Shown one piece after another: positions 9,233 to 18,456 of a stretch of DNA of 64,000 nucleotides. The stretch is from JBBQWZ01 sp038210135 (GTDB lineage Bacteria > Acidobacteriota > Terriglobia > Bryobacterales > Bryobacteraceae). The DNA is taken from contig JBBQWZ010000020.1 of assembly GCA_038210135.1 (NCBI GenBank), forward strand, positions 39,609 through 103,608. Direction: 5' to 3'. A program made the translations under genes and the position numbers. Numbering within the stretch: position 1 is the stretch's first letter; the number at the start of each line of letters is the position of its first letter. The notes beneath the pieces are model-generated. The model was not told the DNA's origin. It worked only from the letters and a program-made list of their open reading frames with translations, and made no database searches.

Positions 9233-9688
9233 ATGAGATTTCTACTATCGGTGTTTTTGATTGTGGGCGGCCTCGGTTTGAAGAAAGCGGAGGCCGCCGA
9301 TCGGGCGGACAGGGAGCGCCTGATAGGGACTTGGGAGGTAATAGACCAATCTCAGAAGCCGATTCGATGGACTCTGACCGGCGTGATTAGCAAGCTCAGG
9401 CTGACGGAGTCCTCCGGCGGGAAGGAGATTACAGATTTCGAATGCGACACGACAGGGCTTCCGTGTTCGCTGCGACTGGACGGACATCGCGCAGAGATCT
9501 CCATGTGGTTTAACGGAAACAGTCTACAGGTTATGCAGACGAAGGGCCAGACGGCCTTAAGGGAGGAGTTCGTGGTGGTTGATGACGACGTGCTGGAGGT
9601 TAGGGTCACGCCATTAATCCCGAGCGGAGCGAATCAGAAACTCCGTCTGCATCGCGTCGTCAATACCGCCGCGACGACAAGTAAGTGA
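9233..9688 (+). CDS. Small secreted protein, lipocalin-like unknown
   Basis: The 151-residue product has an N-terminal signal peptide (MRFLLSVFLIVGGLGL, cleavage near AEAAD). The mature part starts RLIGTWEVIDQSQKPIRWTL and is rich in beta strands. G-T-W near the start recalls small calycin/lipocalin-like proteins, but I cannot name the family. GGGAG lies 8-12 bases before the ATG. It follows the Pal-like gene by 28 bases, so it is probably co-transcribed and periplasmic. Confidence 0.65.
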   Translation: MRFLLSVFLIVGGLGLKKAEAADRADRERLIGTWEVIDQSQKPIRWTLTGVISKLRLTESSGGKEITDFECDTTGLPCSLRLDGHRAEISMWFNGNSLQVMQTKGQTALREEFVVVDDDVLEVRVTPLIPSGANQKLRLHRVVNTAATTSK

Positions 9689-9705
9689 TGCGAAGGTTCT
9701 GAGCC

Positions 9706-9740
9706 GGGAGAGGCGATTTCCGGGCGCCTCTCGCCCTTTT
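9706..9740 (+). terminator. Rho-independent terminator
   Basis: GAGAGGCG (9708-9715) pairs with CGCCTCTC (9725-9732) over a 9-base loop, followed by GCCC and TTTT. It lies 18 bases after the stop of the secreted protein gene. Confidence 0.75.
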
Positions 9741-9880
9741 CTCCGCTCTGCGCCATCGCATGATTCTCGACGCCTTCGCCTTCAATCAAAGATTGCTTTT
9801 ATTCACCACCCTCACGCGGCACGACGTTTTCGACCGTTGTAGCCTTTGTCACACGCCGCCTGGTTGAATCGAGGACACTA

Positions 9881-11302
9881 GTGACGACAGCCATGAAAGT
9901 GCGCAAATCCAGCCTGCTCATTGCCGCTTTCACTTCTCTTCTTTTTGTCATTGGGTTGTCCGCTACCGCGATCTGGCGCAACTCGAGAAACGCGCAGAAT
10001 CGAGTGGCTGCTATGCACACCACGCATCTCGATGCAGGTGCGGCCCTGGCCGGTATTCGAGCCAATGTTTTTCTGACTGGTATCTTGACGCGCGACTACC
10101 TGCTTGAGACCGACCCAGCGTCTGCGAAAGACTACGTCGAACAGTTCCGCGCGATCCGCGCGACGACAGCCGACAGCTTTCGGATTCTCGAAACCGCGGC
10201 TCAAGACGGCGCAGAAAAAGTGGCGCTGGAGCGGTTGCGCCGCGAAGTCGCAGCCTACTGGGATCCAACGACGGTAGTTCTTGACTGGAGTCCTCAGCAG
10301 AAAGCCGAACGCAGAGCGGCGTTTCTGCGGGAGCGTGTCCGCAGCCGCGTCGAGGTTGTGGGTCTCGCGGCGCAAGTCGAAAAGCTGATGACCGAGAACT
10401 TCTCTCGCGAGAAGGAACGGATTGCCAAGGCCGATCAGGATTTCCAATCCTCGCTTGGATGGACCACCGGGATCGCGCTACTGCTCGGCTTGGCCATTGC
10501 CGGCGTGACACTTTTCCGGATGACGATACTCGAACGCAATTCAGACGCCTCTCAGTTGGAGTTACGGCGCCTCTCGGTGCAGCTTCGTACGACTCAGGAA
10601 CAGGAGCGGACCCGCCTTTCGAGGGAACTCCACGACGAGGTTGGGCAAATGCTTACGGGCCTGCGAATGGAACTGGCGAGTATCGCCCGTTCCAACCCGG
10701 ACATCGAGGGCGAATTGTCGCTGCGGATTTCGCATGCAAAAGAAATTGTTGAGCAGACACTGCGGATCGTTCGAAATATCGCGATGCTCCTGCGCCCGTC
10801 GATGCTGGACGACCTGGGCTTGACCCCGGCGCTCATGTGGCTGGCGAAAGAGATTTCGCGTTCAACCGCGGTCGAGATCCAACCTCACATCGATCCCCGC
10901 CTCGATTACTTGCCGGATGCTCACCGTACGTGCCTATACCGAGTCGTCCAAGAGGGATTGACGAATGCTGTGAAGCACGCCGGCGCTCACCGGGTGACGG
11001 TGTCGCTGCAGGTCGATGGAGAATGGGTAGTCGGCCAGATCGAAGACGACGGCCGAGGGTTTCCGGCCGATATGGCTAAAGGAACAGGGCTTGGGCTGGT
11101 GGGAATGGAAGAGCGAATCCGCGAACTCGGCGGGAGCTTAGAAATTAGTTCTTCGCCAGGACGTGGAGCACGCATCGACATCCGGTTGCCGCGACCCAAC
11201 GATCTGGAAGAATCAGAGGTGCAGGATGATATCCGTTCTACTGGCCGACGATCATGGGATCGTCCGCACCGGGTTGAAGCTCCTACTGGAACGGATTGCT
11301 GA
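9881..11302 (+). CDS. NarL-family sensor histidine kinase
   Basis: The 473-residue protein has TM1 at about 10-30, a helical periplasmic sensor of about 165 residues (four-helix-bundle style), and TM2 at about 196-217. A HisKA_3 dimerisation domain follows with phospho-acceptor RELHDEVGQ, then a HATPase domain (EGLTNAVKHA N box, DDGRGF, GTGLGLVGMEERIRELGG). It should autophosphorylate and pass phosphate to the overlapping response regulator. The last about 30 codons overlap the regulator gene by 77 bases and look like an appended tail. The GTG start is used with GAGG upstream; an ATG four codons later is also possible. Confidence 0.9.
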   Translation: MTTAMKVRKSSLLIAAFTSLLFVIGLSATAIWRNSRNAQNRVAAMHTTHLDAGAALAGIRANVFLTGILTRDYLLETDPASAKDYVEQFRAIRATTADSFRILETAAQDGAEKVALERLRREVAAYWDPTTVVLDWSPQQKAERRAAFLRERVRSRVEVVGLAAQVEKLMTENFSREKERIAKADQDFQSSLGWTTGIALLLGLAIAGVTLFRMTILERNSDASQLELRRLSVQLRTTQEQERTRLSRELHDEVGQMLTGLRMELASIARSNPDIEGELSLRISHAKEIVEQTLRIVRNIAMLLRPSMLDDLGLTPALMWLAKEISRSTAVEIQPHIDPRLDYLPDAHRTCLYRVVQEGLTNAVKHAGAHRVTVSLQVDGEWVVGQIEDDGRGFPADMAKGTGLGLVGMEERIRELGGSLEISSSPGRGARIDIRLPRPNDLEESEVQDDIRSTGRRSWDRPHRVEAPTGTDC

Positions 11303-11873
11303 CGTCAAGGTAGTTGGGGAAGCCGCCGATGGACGGGAAGCGGTCAAGCTGGCGAAGCAGTTTGAACCCAATATCGCCATTCTAGATATCGGAATGCCGC
11401 TGTTGAACGGGTTGGAGGCAACAGCTCAGATAGTCAAAGAGAATCCACGCGTCAGCGTAATTATTCTCAGCATGCACACCGACGAGAGTTACATCGTGAA
11501 GGCGCTCGATGCCGGTGCGCGCGGGTATCTGCTGAAAGACAACGCGGATGAAGACATCGAAAGGGCCATCAAACTGGTGCTGTCCGGCCGTCCTTTCTTT
11601 TCTCCTTCGATCGCGCAGTCGCTTCTCGAAGACTACATGCGTCTGATGCGAAAGCGCGGCGTTCAGGACAGCTACGATCTGCTTACTGAAAGAGAACGCG
11701 AGATCCTCCAACTGCTGGCGGAGGGTAAGTCCAACAAGGAAGCAGCAGCGGTTCTAAATTTGAGTCCCTATACAGTTGAGACGCATCGCAACAATCTCAT
11801 GCAGAAGCTCAGCTTGCACAACACTGCTGAAATCGTGCTCTATGCGGTACGTAAGGGCATCATCACGCCCTGA
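11226..11873 (+). CDS. NarL/LuxR-type response regulator
   Basis: The 215-residue protein has a receiver domain (VLLADDHGIVRTGL acidic pair, phospho-acceptor in AILDIGMP, signalling Lys in GYLLKDN). It ends in a LuxR-type helix-turn-helix (LLTEREREILQLLAEGKSNKEAA, then YTVETHRNNLMQKL). The ATG at 11226 is chosen because the receiver begins right there (MISVLLADDH); longer in-frame extensions only cover kinase sequence. The overlap with the kinase gene implies coupled translation. It is tail-to-tail with the ClC gene, 3 bases apart. Confidence 0.92.
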   Translation: MISVLLADDHGIVRTGLKLLLERIADVKVVGEAADGREAVKLAKQFEPNIAILDIGMPLLNGLEATAQIVKENPRVSVIILSMHTDESYIVKALDAGARGYLLKDNADEDIERAIKLVLSGRPFFSPSIAQSLLEDYMRLMRKRGVQDSYDLLTEREREILQLLAEGKSNKEAAAVLNLSPYTVETHRNNLMQKLSLHNTAEIVLYAVRKGIITP

Positions 11874-11876
11874 GCG

Positions 11877-14522
11877 CTATTCGGCGATCTTGGATAGGAC
11901 GTGAAGCAGCACGGGATCCGTCTTGCACTGCACTCCGGAGACTTTCCACAGTCTTAGGCTCGCTGTCATTTTCTGGTCCGCCATTTCCATGCTGACGGCC
12001 TTGGTCTTCAGCAGTGCCTTTGCCGGATCGGTGTCGGCGGGCTGCAAACAAGCAGCGGTCGCATCGACCACCCGTTGTAGAATTTCATTCCACCTTCGTA
12101 CGCGTTCCCGAACCATGAGCCCGTTGCGAGTCGGATCCAACCGCAGGGTCTGCTCCACAATGCCGGCCGCCCGCTGGATCTCCGGGTTCCCTGGATCGAT
12201 CTGGATGGCCTTGCGGTAAGCATCGAGTGCGGCTGCGTCTTTATCGGCCGCCAAGCGCGCATCGCCGAGCTGCAGCCAGACTCCGGCATCTCCCGGGAAC
12301 CGGCTGGCGAGCACGGTGAACGCATGTTCGGTCTCGTCCGTCGGGCCGATGCTCCTAACCATCGCCGCAGCCTTTTTGGCGATCGACGGATCGTCTCCGC
12401 GCTGCTCGATGATCGTTAACAGAAGCGGAATCGCGTCGCTGCGTCGGCCGCTCTCGGCCAGAAGCGCGGCGAAAGCCATTTGCGCCAAGCTCTTTTGCGC
12501 CCGATGCGCTGGAGGCCAGTCTCCCGCAAAAGCCTCGCGATACAGGGCAAGAGCCTTCTCGTTGGCGCCTTCGGAGCGCGCAATCTCGGCCAACCCAACC
12601 AACACACGAGCGTTCCGCGGATCGCTTTTTAGTACGCCGGACAAATAGCCATCTGCCTCTGTGTAGCGTCTGGATTGAACGAGGGCAAGACCCAGAGTCG
12701 CGCGCGCTGCAATGTCCGTCGGTGATTGTGCGAGCGCCGTTCGGAACGCCGCGACCGCTTCATCGACCTGTCCCTGGGCCAGAAATCGCTCACCCGAAGC
12801 GTGCGCCTCCGCGCCAAAGGCGGACCGGCGGGAGCGCTGCCAGACCACGAGCCCGGACACGATGAGCACAGCCAAAATCGTGATCACCGCAACAGAAGGC
12901 AGCCAATTTTGAACCGCCGCCGCTTCCTTGCGGGCCCTCTCCTCCGGACTGTCAAGAGTCCGGTATACCCGCGAAATATCCTCGCTATGGAGAACGCCGA
13001 CTGGAGCGCCTCCCGATCGACTGACGACCGGAATCTGCTCGATGCCGGCATTCCCCATGATCTGCAGTGCGGAATCGATCGTGTCATCAGGATGGACTTC
13101 GAGACTTGCGACCGGATCCGAGATCGCGTCTCCTGGCCCGGTCAACGGTCGCATGGCGCGGCTTACCGTGACGGGATCCGGTGCGTGCGCGGGCGAAGGC
13201 ATCCGAATGCCTTCCTGTAGCGACAGGGCCTCATAGATCGGATGCTTCTGCAGTCGCTGCGCGAGTACATAGCTGCATAGATTGGCAATCATCAAGGGCA
13301 CAATGATCGTGTAATCGCGCGTGACTTCGAAGATCATAACGACGCTGGTCATCGGCGTTCGCACGATCCCCGCGAAGGCGGCACCCATCCCGACCAGAGC
13401 ATAAGCGCCCGCGTTTCCGGTGTAATCCGGAAGCAGATAATGCGCGCCTTGTCCGATCGCGCCACCTAACATCGCACCGATGAACAGACTCGGTCCGAAG
13501 ATGCCGCCCGCATTGCCGGAGCTATAACAAGTCGTTGTGGCGATCAGTTTCAACACCAGCAGAACTAGCATCATGCGGATCGTCAGGTCGCCCGTCAGGG
13601 CCTCGCTGACGAGGTTATATCCAACTCCCAGAACGCCAGGAACGGCCAGCGCCAGCAGTCCAACGACGAGTCCGCCGAACGCCGGCGTGAATGCTTTCCA
13701 TCGGCTGGGAGCTTTCAAAAATATTGCCCGCTGCCAGAGGAGGAACTTAACAAAAACGGTAGAGACAAGTCCGCCGACGATGCCGAGCAGGGCGTAGATC
13801 AGAAATTCGAGTGGATGGACCAGTTGATACGCCGGAACGTGGAAGAGAGGCTCATCTCCCAGGATCATTCGCAGAATGATCCACGAGGTAGCGGCTCCGA
13901 TCACGACCGATCCGACGACCCGCGCGTGGAGATCCGCGAGAATTTCTTCGAGCGTGAAGAGTACGGCGGCAAGCGGCGTATTGAAGGCGGCCGCGACGGC
14001 AGCCGCGGTTCCGACCGGAATCAGAGAGCGAACATGTTCTTCACTCAGACCGAGGCGCCGTCCGGCGAACGAGGCGATCCCGGCGCCGATATGAACGGAC
14101 GGACCCTCGCGCCCGAGCGCCACGCCGCTACCAAGCGAAATTGACGAGCAGATGAACTTGCCAATCACCGTGCGGATGTGGATCACGCCGCTGTTCAGAA
14201 GGAGCGCGACTCTCGTTTGAGGAATGCCGCTTCCGCGCGCGTCCGGAAAGAACCGGAACAGGAGCCACCCGCCCACGAGCGAGCCGATCACCGGGCTCAA
14301 GAACCGCTGCAGCGTTCCGGCCGTAACTAGCGCTTTGCCCAGACGCTCAGTGAGCGCGACAAACGACACCACCGTCAGACCGACGATTGCGCTGATGACC
14401 AGCGCCATCAGAATCAGAATCTTGTCTTCGTGATCCCGAAGATCGACCCGCGCCAACTTGCCTTGCAGCAGGCGAAGTAACTTCCCTGGCCAACTCAAGT
14501 CCGCGCCTCCAAAGCTAGACAT
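11877..14522 (-). CDS. ClC chloride channel/antiporter fused to CBS, an extra TM helix and TPR repeats
   Basis: An 881-residue protein. Residues 1 to about 435 are a ClC core with all three filter motifs: GSGIPQ, GREGPSVH (gating Glu present) and GGIFGPSLF. The LEEIL pair, like the internal proton glutamate of bacterial exchangers, suggests Cl-/H+ antiport. A CBS region follows (about 455-530, IPVVSRSGGAPVGVLHSEDI). A hydrophobic helix comes next (about 543-562, VAVITILAVLIVSGLVVW). Then there are several TPRs (about 570-790, e.g. AVAAFRTALAQSPTDIAARA, ALDAYRKAIQIDPGNPEI) and a tail with no known domain. ClC proteins commonly end after CBS at 450-600 residues. The added helix would place the TPRs in the periplasm. 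Confidence 0.9.
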   Translation of the reverse strand: MSSFGGADLSWPGKLLRLLQGKLARVDLRDHEDKILILMALVISAIVGLTVVSFVALTERLGKALVTAGTLQRFLSPVIGSLVGGWLLFRFFPDARGSGIPQTRVALLLNSGVIHIRTVIGKFICSSISLGSGVALGREGPSVHIGAGIASFAGRRLGLSEEHVRSLIPVGTAAAVAAAFNTPLAAVLFTLEEILADLHARVVGSVVIGAATSWIILRMILGDEPLFHVPAYQLVHPLEFLIYALLGIVGGLVSTVFVKFLLWQRAIFLKAPSRWKAFTPAFGGLVVGLLALAVPGVLGVGYNLVSEALTGDLTIRMMLVLLVLKLIATTTCYSSGNAGGIFGPSLFIGAMLGGAIGQGAHYLLPDYTGNAGAYALVGMGAAFAGIVRTPMTSVVMIFEVTRDYTIIVPLMIANLCSYVLAQRLQKHPIYEALSLQEGIRMPSPAHAPDPVTVSRAMRPLTGPGDAISDPVASLEVHPDDTIDSALQIMGNAGIEQIPVVSRSGGAPVGVLHSEDISRVYRTLDSPEERARKEAAAVQNWLPSVAVITILAVLIVSGLVVWQRSRRSAFGAEAHASGERFLAQGQVDEAVAAFRTALAQSPTDIAARATLGLALVQSRRYTEADGYLSGVLKSDPRNARVLVGLAEIARSEGANEKALALYREAFAGDWPPAHRAQKSLAQMAFAALLAESGRRSDAIPLLLTIIEQRGDDPSIAKKAAAMVRSIGPTDETEHAFTVLASRFPGDAGVWLQLGDARLAADKDAAALDAYRKAIQIDPGNPEIQRAAGIVEQTLRLDPTRNGLMVRERVRRWNEILQRVVDATAACLQPADTDPAKALLKTKAVSMEMADQKMTASLRLWKVSGVQCKTDPVLLHVLSKIAE

Positions 14523-14824
14523 CCACCGGGCTCCAGAACGCGACAGCCTGCGCTCAGCACCGTTGGTATTTCCGGTGGGCCGAACAACTCCAGAGTAAAG
14601 CTAGTGAACGCCGCGTCCATGTTTCTGTTTTGGATGGCAGCGCCCGCGGCGGCTGACTGCTATTGCCTAGCGTTTTCATTCTCGTATTGTAGGGGCATTC
14701 ATTTGGACTCGTAGTTCTTACGGTTAGGATTTGCGCATCCCGAAGTGGCAGCGCCAGAGCAAAGACTCTCGGTGCGCTAAAAAACAGCCTGATTCCTTTT
14801 GCCCGATTCGTGCTAATTTGGCGC
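14523..14824. other. Intergenic, about 300 bp
   Basis: This holds the upstream region of the ClC gene (leftward) and of the small ORF at 14825 (rightward). I see no gene, repeat or clear promoter. Confidence 0.4.
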
Positions 14825-15160
14825 ATGGTCGAGTCCACAGAGTTCGGAGTCGGATATACCAAAGTTTCTCTGATCCGACGGGTAGGGATTGCCGCCGGGA
14901 TCACCGACATCGATTTCCTCACGCCGGCCGAGATCCGGCGCAAGCTTGGCGTGGTAGATCCCGAGACATCCGGCCTGCTTGAGGCGTTTCTCAACGTCTT
15001 CGATCGCTGGTTTCTGTACACCAGAATGATCGAACGGAGAATCACCAGCCACGATGCCCAACTCGAGGCCGAGCGGACAGCCGCGGTAGAGCGCCGGGCG
15101 GCGGCGCAGTCCCAGCTCGCGAAGCGCCTTCTGCATCTTGAAGCGAAGGATAGTCGCTAA
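14825..15160 (+). CDS. Hypothetical protein with helical C-terminus
   Basis: A 111-residue ORF starts MVESTEFGVGYTKVSLIRR. The first half contains FLTPAEIRRKLGVVD and an alpha-helical stretch LLEAFLNVFDRWFLYTRMI. The last 45 residues are Ala/Arg/Glu-rich and likely a coiled coil. I do not recognise a family. It converges on the small membrane ORF on the other strand, overlapping by about 119 bases, so at least one of the two ends is probably misjudged. The plus-strand reading has the more protein-like composition. Confidence 0.45.
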   Translation: MVESTEFGVGYTKVSLIRRVGIAAGITDIDFLTPAEIRRKLGVVDPETSGLLEAFLNVFDRWFLYTRMIERRITSHDAQLEAERTAAVERRAAAQSQLAKRLLHLEAKDSR

Positions 15161-15386
15161 TCGGCGTTTCGCAGGCCGTTCTTCTGGCGCTCAAACCCAA
15201 ATACGCTTTGTCCTCAAGGTCGTCGAGCGGTTTAAGGTCGGTCAGGCCTTTTCGCGCGGGAGACGTTTTCCATTCCATCATCTTGCGAGTTGCCTTCTGA
15301 ATCCCCCGCCGAATCAACTGAAGAACGATCGCTAAGCTGAGGGCCAACAGAACAATGAAAATCGGGGATGGATCCCAGTCCGGCAT
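15042..15386 (-). CDS. Small single-span membrane protein (tentative)
   Basis: The reverse strand from an ATG at 15386 reads MPDWDPSPIFIVLLALSLAI, a membrane segment. A basic stretch (RRGIQKATRKMMEWK) and DLKPLDDLEDKAYLG follow. The C-terminal third is antisense to the ORF at 14825-15160 and loses protein character, so the true gene may end earlier or be a remnant. No family is recognised. Confidence 0.35.
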   Translation of the reverse strand: MPDWDPSPIFIVLLALSLAIVLQLIRRGIQKATRKMMEWKTSPARKGLTDLKPLDDLEDKAYLGLSARRTACETPISDYPSLQDAEGASRAGTAPPPGALPRLSARPRVGHRGW

Positions 15387-15468
15387 TGGACAATTCCATC
15401 GTACGGGCCACATCCGGCATCGAACCATACCGTGAAGGCACCAAGTTTTGCGGATCTTGCCTAAGCGA

Positions 15469-16878
15469 TTATTTATTCTTCCTCGGAGCCGGCACGACCT
15501 TCAGCGGTGGCTGCCATTCGAAAGTAGTCGTGAGAGTGCTGCTTCCGAGCGATTGACGGAGTGCATTCCGGATTGCCTCTTCGGTTGCGCCGTCGAACGC
15601 CTTCGGCGCGTTGTATCCCAGATGAAGGACAATCGCGTCGCCGGAAAAGCCAATTTCGAAGCGCTTAAGCTCCGCCGCTTCGGTCGGCCAGACACTCTTC
15701 AATGGCCCCTCAACAAGCGGCCGAACCGTTGTGGCGAGCGTCTGAAGCGAGGGGCGGACCACTGCCGGCGAGGGAGCCGGCGAGCGTAGACGTTCCCTCA
15801 GCGTGATCAGTTCCTCTTCATTTGCAACCTGCCGCACTTCGATAGACACCACCTTCCCGGTCTTCCGGCTAAGCGTGGCTTCGGCCGCTAAAACCCGCGG
15901 CTTTTCGACCGGCGTTGTTGTAACCAAGCGTTGGATCAGGCGGTCGGGCAGGATCTCGAGTTGCTGACTGAGAAGGTGGTCAGCCGGGACCAGCGAAGTG
16001 GTCGCTTCCCGCGCGGCTGCCCGGCAACGTGTTTCATCCTGCAATTGCAAGAGCGAAGATCGCAGCGGTACGAAGAGTAGCGCCAAAGTAACGACGATCA
16101 TGACGATACGCCAGCGGAGTTGGCCGACACCACCGAACAGCTTGCGGAACACAGAATCGTGGAGCAGGCTGTAAATGCCGGTGCCGGTGACTTGCCGAAT
16201 CTCGCTCTCAGAGATTGCGCCTCGAACCGCGGGAGCATCCATGCCAACCAGGTAAAATATGAGAAATGCGCAGCTGGCGATGGCTACGAAATTTGTAAGG
16301 AACAACAAGCCTGCACCGGAAATGATTTGCCAGTTCCAACCACTCCCGATGCCAAAGCCCACCGTACATAGAGGTGGCATAAGAGCGACTGCAATGGCGA
16401 CACCTGGCAGTGCGCTTGCACCGCCACCGCTCAACGAGCGGGCCATTACGCCCGAGCCAGCCAGACCGGCAAAGACCGCGACGCCAAGATCCAGAAGATT
16501 TGGCTGCGTTCTCGCAAGAAGTTCGGTAGTCGGCGTTTGAAAAGGTAGGACCCAGACCAGTGCCGCCGAGAAGGCGACGCTGGCCACAATGCTCCCGACC
16601 AAGCTCAGAAACGATTTGATTCGCAGATAAATATCCGAAGCGGCGAAGGCCAGTCCGGATGCCAGGATCGGACCCATCAGCGGAGAAATCAACATCGCCC
16701 CGATCACGACTGCCGGGCTGTTGAGAACGAGGCCAAGCGTTGCGATGCCCGCGGAGAAAATGAGATCCATGATGTAACTGGCACTCGCGATCTCCGCGGA
16801 TTTATAAATCTGTATGTACAGTCGTGGCTTAGTAGCCGGATCGATGTGGAGCGCATCGCTGAAATAGTTTCGGAGCAC
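15469..16878 (-). CDS. DUF389 family membrane protein
   Basis: The 469-residue protein has about six membrane segments in the first 270 residues. It carries the DUF389 hallmark (GLVLNSPAVVIGAMLISPLM), followed by SGSGVMARSLSGGG-like and ALMPPLCTVGFGIG stretches. A soluble C-terminal domain of about 170 residues follows a further hydrophobic segment (IVMIVVTLALLFVPL). The biochemical role of DUF389 proteins is not established. It sits between ClC and CPA2 genes on the same strand, which suggests a shared role in ion or osmotic homeostasis. Confidence 0.85.
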   Translation of the reverse strand: MLRNYFSDALHIDPATKPRLYIQIYKSAEIASASYIMDLIFSAGIATLGLVLNSPAVVIGAMLISPLMGPILASGLAFAASDIYLRIKSFLSLVGSIVASVAFSAALVWVLPFQTPTTELLARTQPNLLDLGVAVFAGLAGSGVMARSLSGGGASALPGVAIAVALMPPLCTVGFGIGSGWNWQIISGAGLLFLTNFVAIASCAFLIFYLVGMDAPAVRGAISESEIRQVTGTGIYSLLHDSVFRKLFGGVGQLRWRIVMIVVTLALLFVPLRSSLLQLQDETRCRAAAREATTSLVPADHLLSQQLEILPDRLIQRLVTTTPVEKPRVLAAEATLSRKTGKVVSIEVRQVANEEELITLRERLRSPAPSPAVVRPSLQTLATTVRPLVEGPLKSVWPTEAAELKRFEIGFSGDAIVLHLGYNAPKAFDGATEEAIRNALRQSLGSSTLTTTFEWQPPLKVVPAPRKNK

Positions 16879-16951
16879 AGTAGAGAACCTCGGAATCGAC
16901 CATCAATACCACCACGAACGACTTACAGACCCCGCTAGCCTCGTATTCGTC

Positions 16952-18188
16952 TCACCGCAGGGGCTTAATCTCCGCAGCCCTTTCGGCGGGTTCCGCGAGG
17001 AGCACACGCCGGAATGACAACTTCAACAAAGGCGGCGCGATCGTCGCTGCGGCGACCGCCATGAAAACGATCATCGCGTATGTGTCCGCCCTCAGCACAT
17101 GCAAGGTAAGACCAGCCTGAGCGACAACCATGCAAAACTCGCCGCGCGGAATCATTCCGGCTCCCCACGCGGAACGCGGTTTTGCGCCCATGTCCGATAG
17201 CTCCCAGCCCGCATCCCAGTAGCTTCGAGAGTACAGCGACCGGAATCAGCAGAAGGGCCAGCAGCATCACGCGGGAGTCCTGGAACACGCTGAGTTTCAA
17301 TTGCAGGCCGATCTCCGCAAGGAAGAATGGCACCAACAATTCGGCAACGCCATCGGCAAGATCGTGGACCCTGTGTGGGACCGATTTTGTGATTGCCATT
17401 CCGGCTAAGAACGCGCCAATGATCGCCGCGACGCCTATGACTTCCGATAGCGCGGCCAAAGCGAACAGCAAGACCATCGAGAGGGCAAATTCAGCTTCTC
17501 CGACCTGGAGCTTACCTCCCAGGCCCTTCGCCACTCGCGCAACCGCCGAACTACCCCAACGTGCCACGATAACGATGAATCCCACTGCAAGCAGCGTCGT
17601 CACTGCAATCTCTACCAGATGAACGGTTCCGGTAGCGATCGAACTGACGAGGCCCAATAGCAGAAGTGCGAGAATGTCATCGACCACCGCTGCGCCGAGA
17701 ACAATCCGCGCGGCTTTGCGGTTCAGCAGTCCCCTTGCAGTCAGCACCTGCGCCGTAATGCCAACACTGGTCGCGGTTAGGGCGGTCCCAAGAAATATGG
17801 CTTCGATACTCGACCGACCGACGACCCAGTAGAATGTGAAGCCAGCCGCAAATGGGATCGCAACGCCCAGAGTCCCAACGAGAACCGCTGTCCCGCCGAG
17901 CTTGATCAACTCCTCTGCGTCCACTTCTAAACCCACCCTGAAGAGGAGAAAAAGCACTCCCAGACTTGCCATCGTGTGCGTGAACTCATCCGGCGTAATC
18001 CAGCCAAACAGGCTTGGGCCGATGAGAACGCCTGCCAAGATCTCCCCAATAATTCCGGGCTGATTCAGCCGTTCGCACAACTCCGCGAGCAGCTTCGCGC
18101 TGCCGAAGATAATCAGCATGCTGACCGCGAGAGATAGCGTGTCCGTGGACTCGCTCCCGACAAAAAATGCGAATGGCAAATTGGTCAC
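16952..18188 (-). pseudogene. CPA2-family (KefB/NhaS3-like) cation:proton antiporter with frameshift
   Basis: From the ATG at 18188 the frame shows a typical CPA2 transporter: IIGEILAGVLIGPSLFGW, LGVLFLLFRVGLEVD, and the paired-Asp-type site ARIVLGAAVVDDILALLLLG, with about 11 membrane segments. Near 17193 the frame breaks. The last part (GMIPRGEFCMVVAQAGL, then IVFMAVAAATIAPPLL) continues in another frame to 16952. Deleting one base restores the family junction (LGCGLGAIGMGAKPRSAWGAG). Without repair the protein loses its final two membrane segments and gains an Arg-rich tail. It is either a genuine frameshift or a sequence error. Confidence 0.85.
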
Positions 18189-18456
18189 TTTATCGGGATG
18201 CCATCGTTGGCAACCAAATCAATCTCTTACATGATGTGCTCGTTAGCGTCTTTCTTCCCCCTCTTAATAGGCCATCCAACCTTAGGTCCAAGTTATCTGG
18301 ACCCAGCCCGAGCCGGCATCCCATTGACGCAGTAGGAGAACGCGTTGAGTCCACCAGACGGTAAGATTCCAATTGGAAAAGCGGAGATCTGGTGTGTTTG
18401 GAGGATGGGATCATCCGCAAAGTCTGTCTACGCTGAAGTTGCACGAGACAAGAATC

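Noticed and set aside
15138..15428. Additional small forward frames around 15.1-15.5 kb
   Set aside because: Short, overlapping both neighbouring calls, no start signals.
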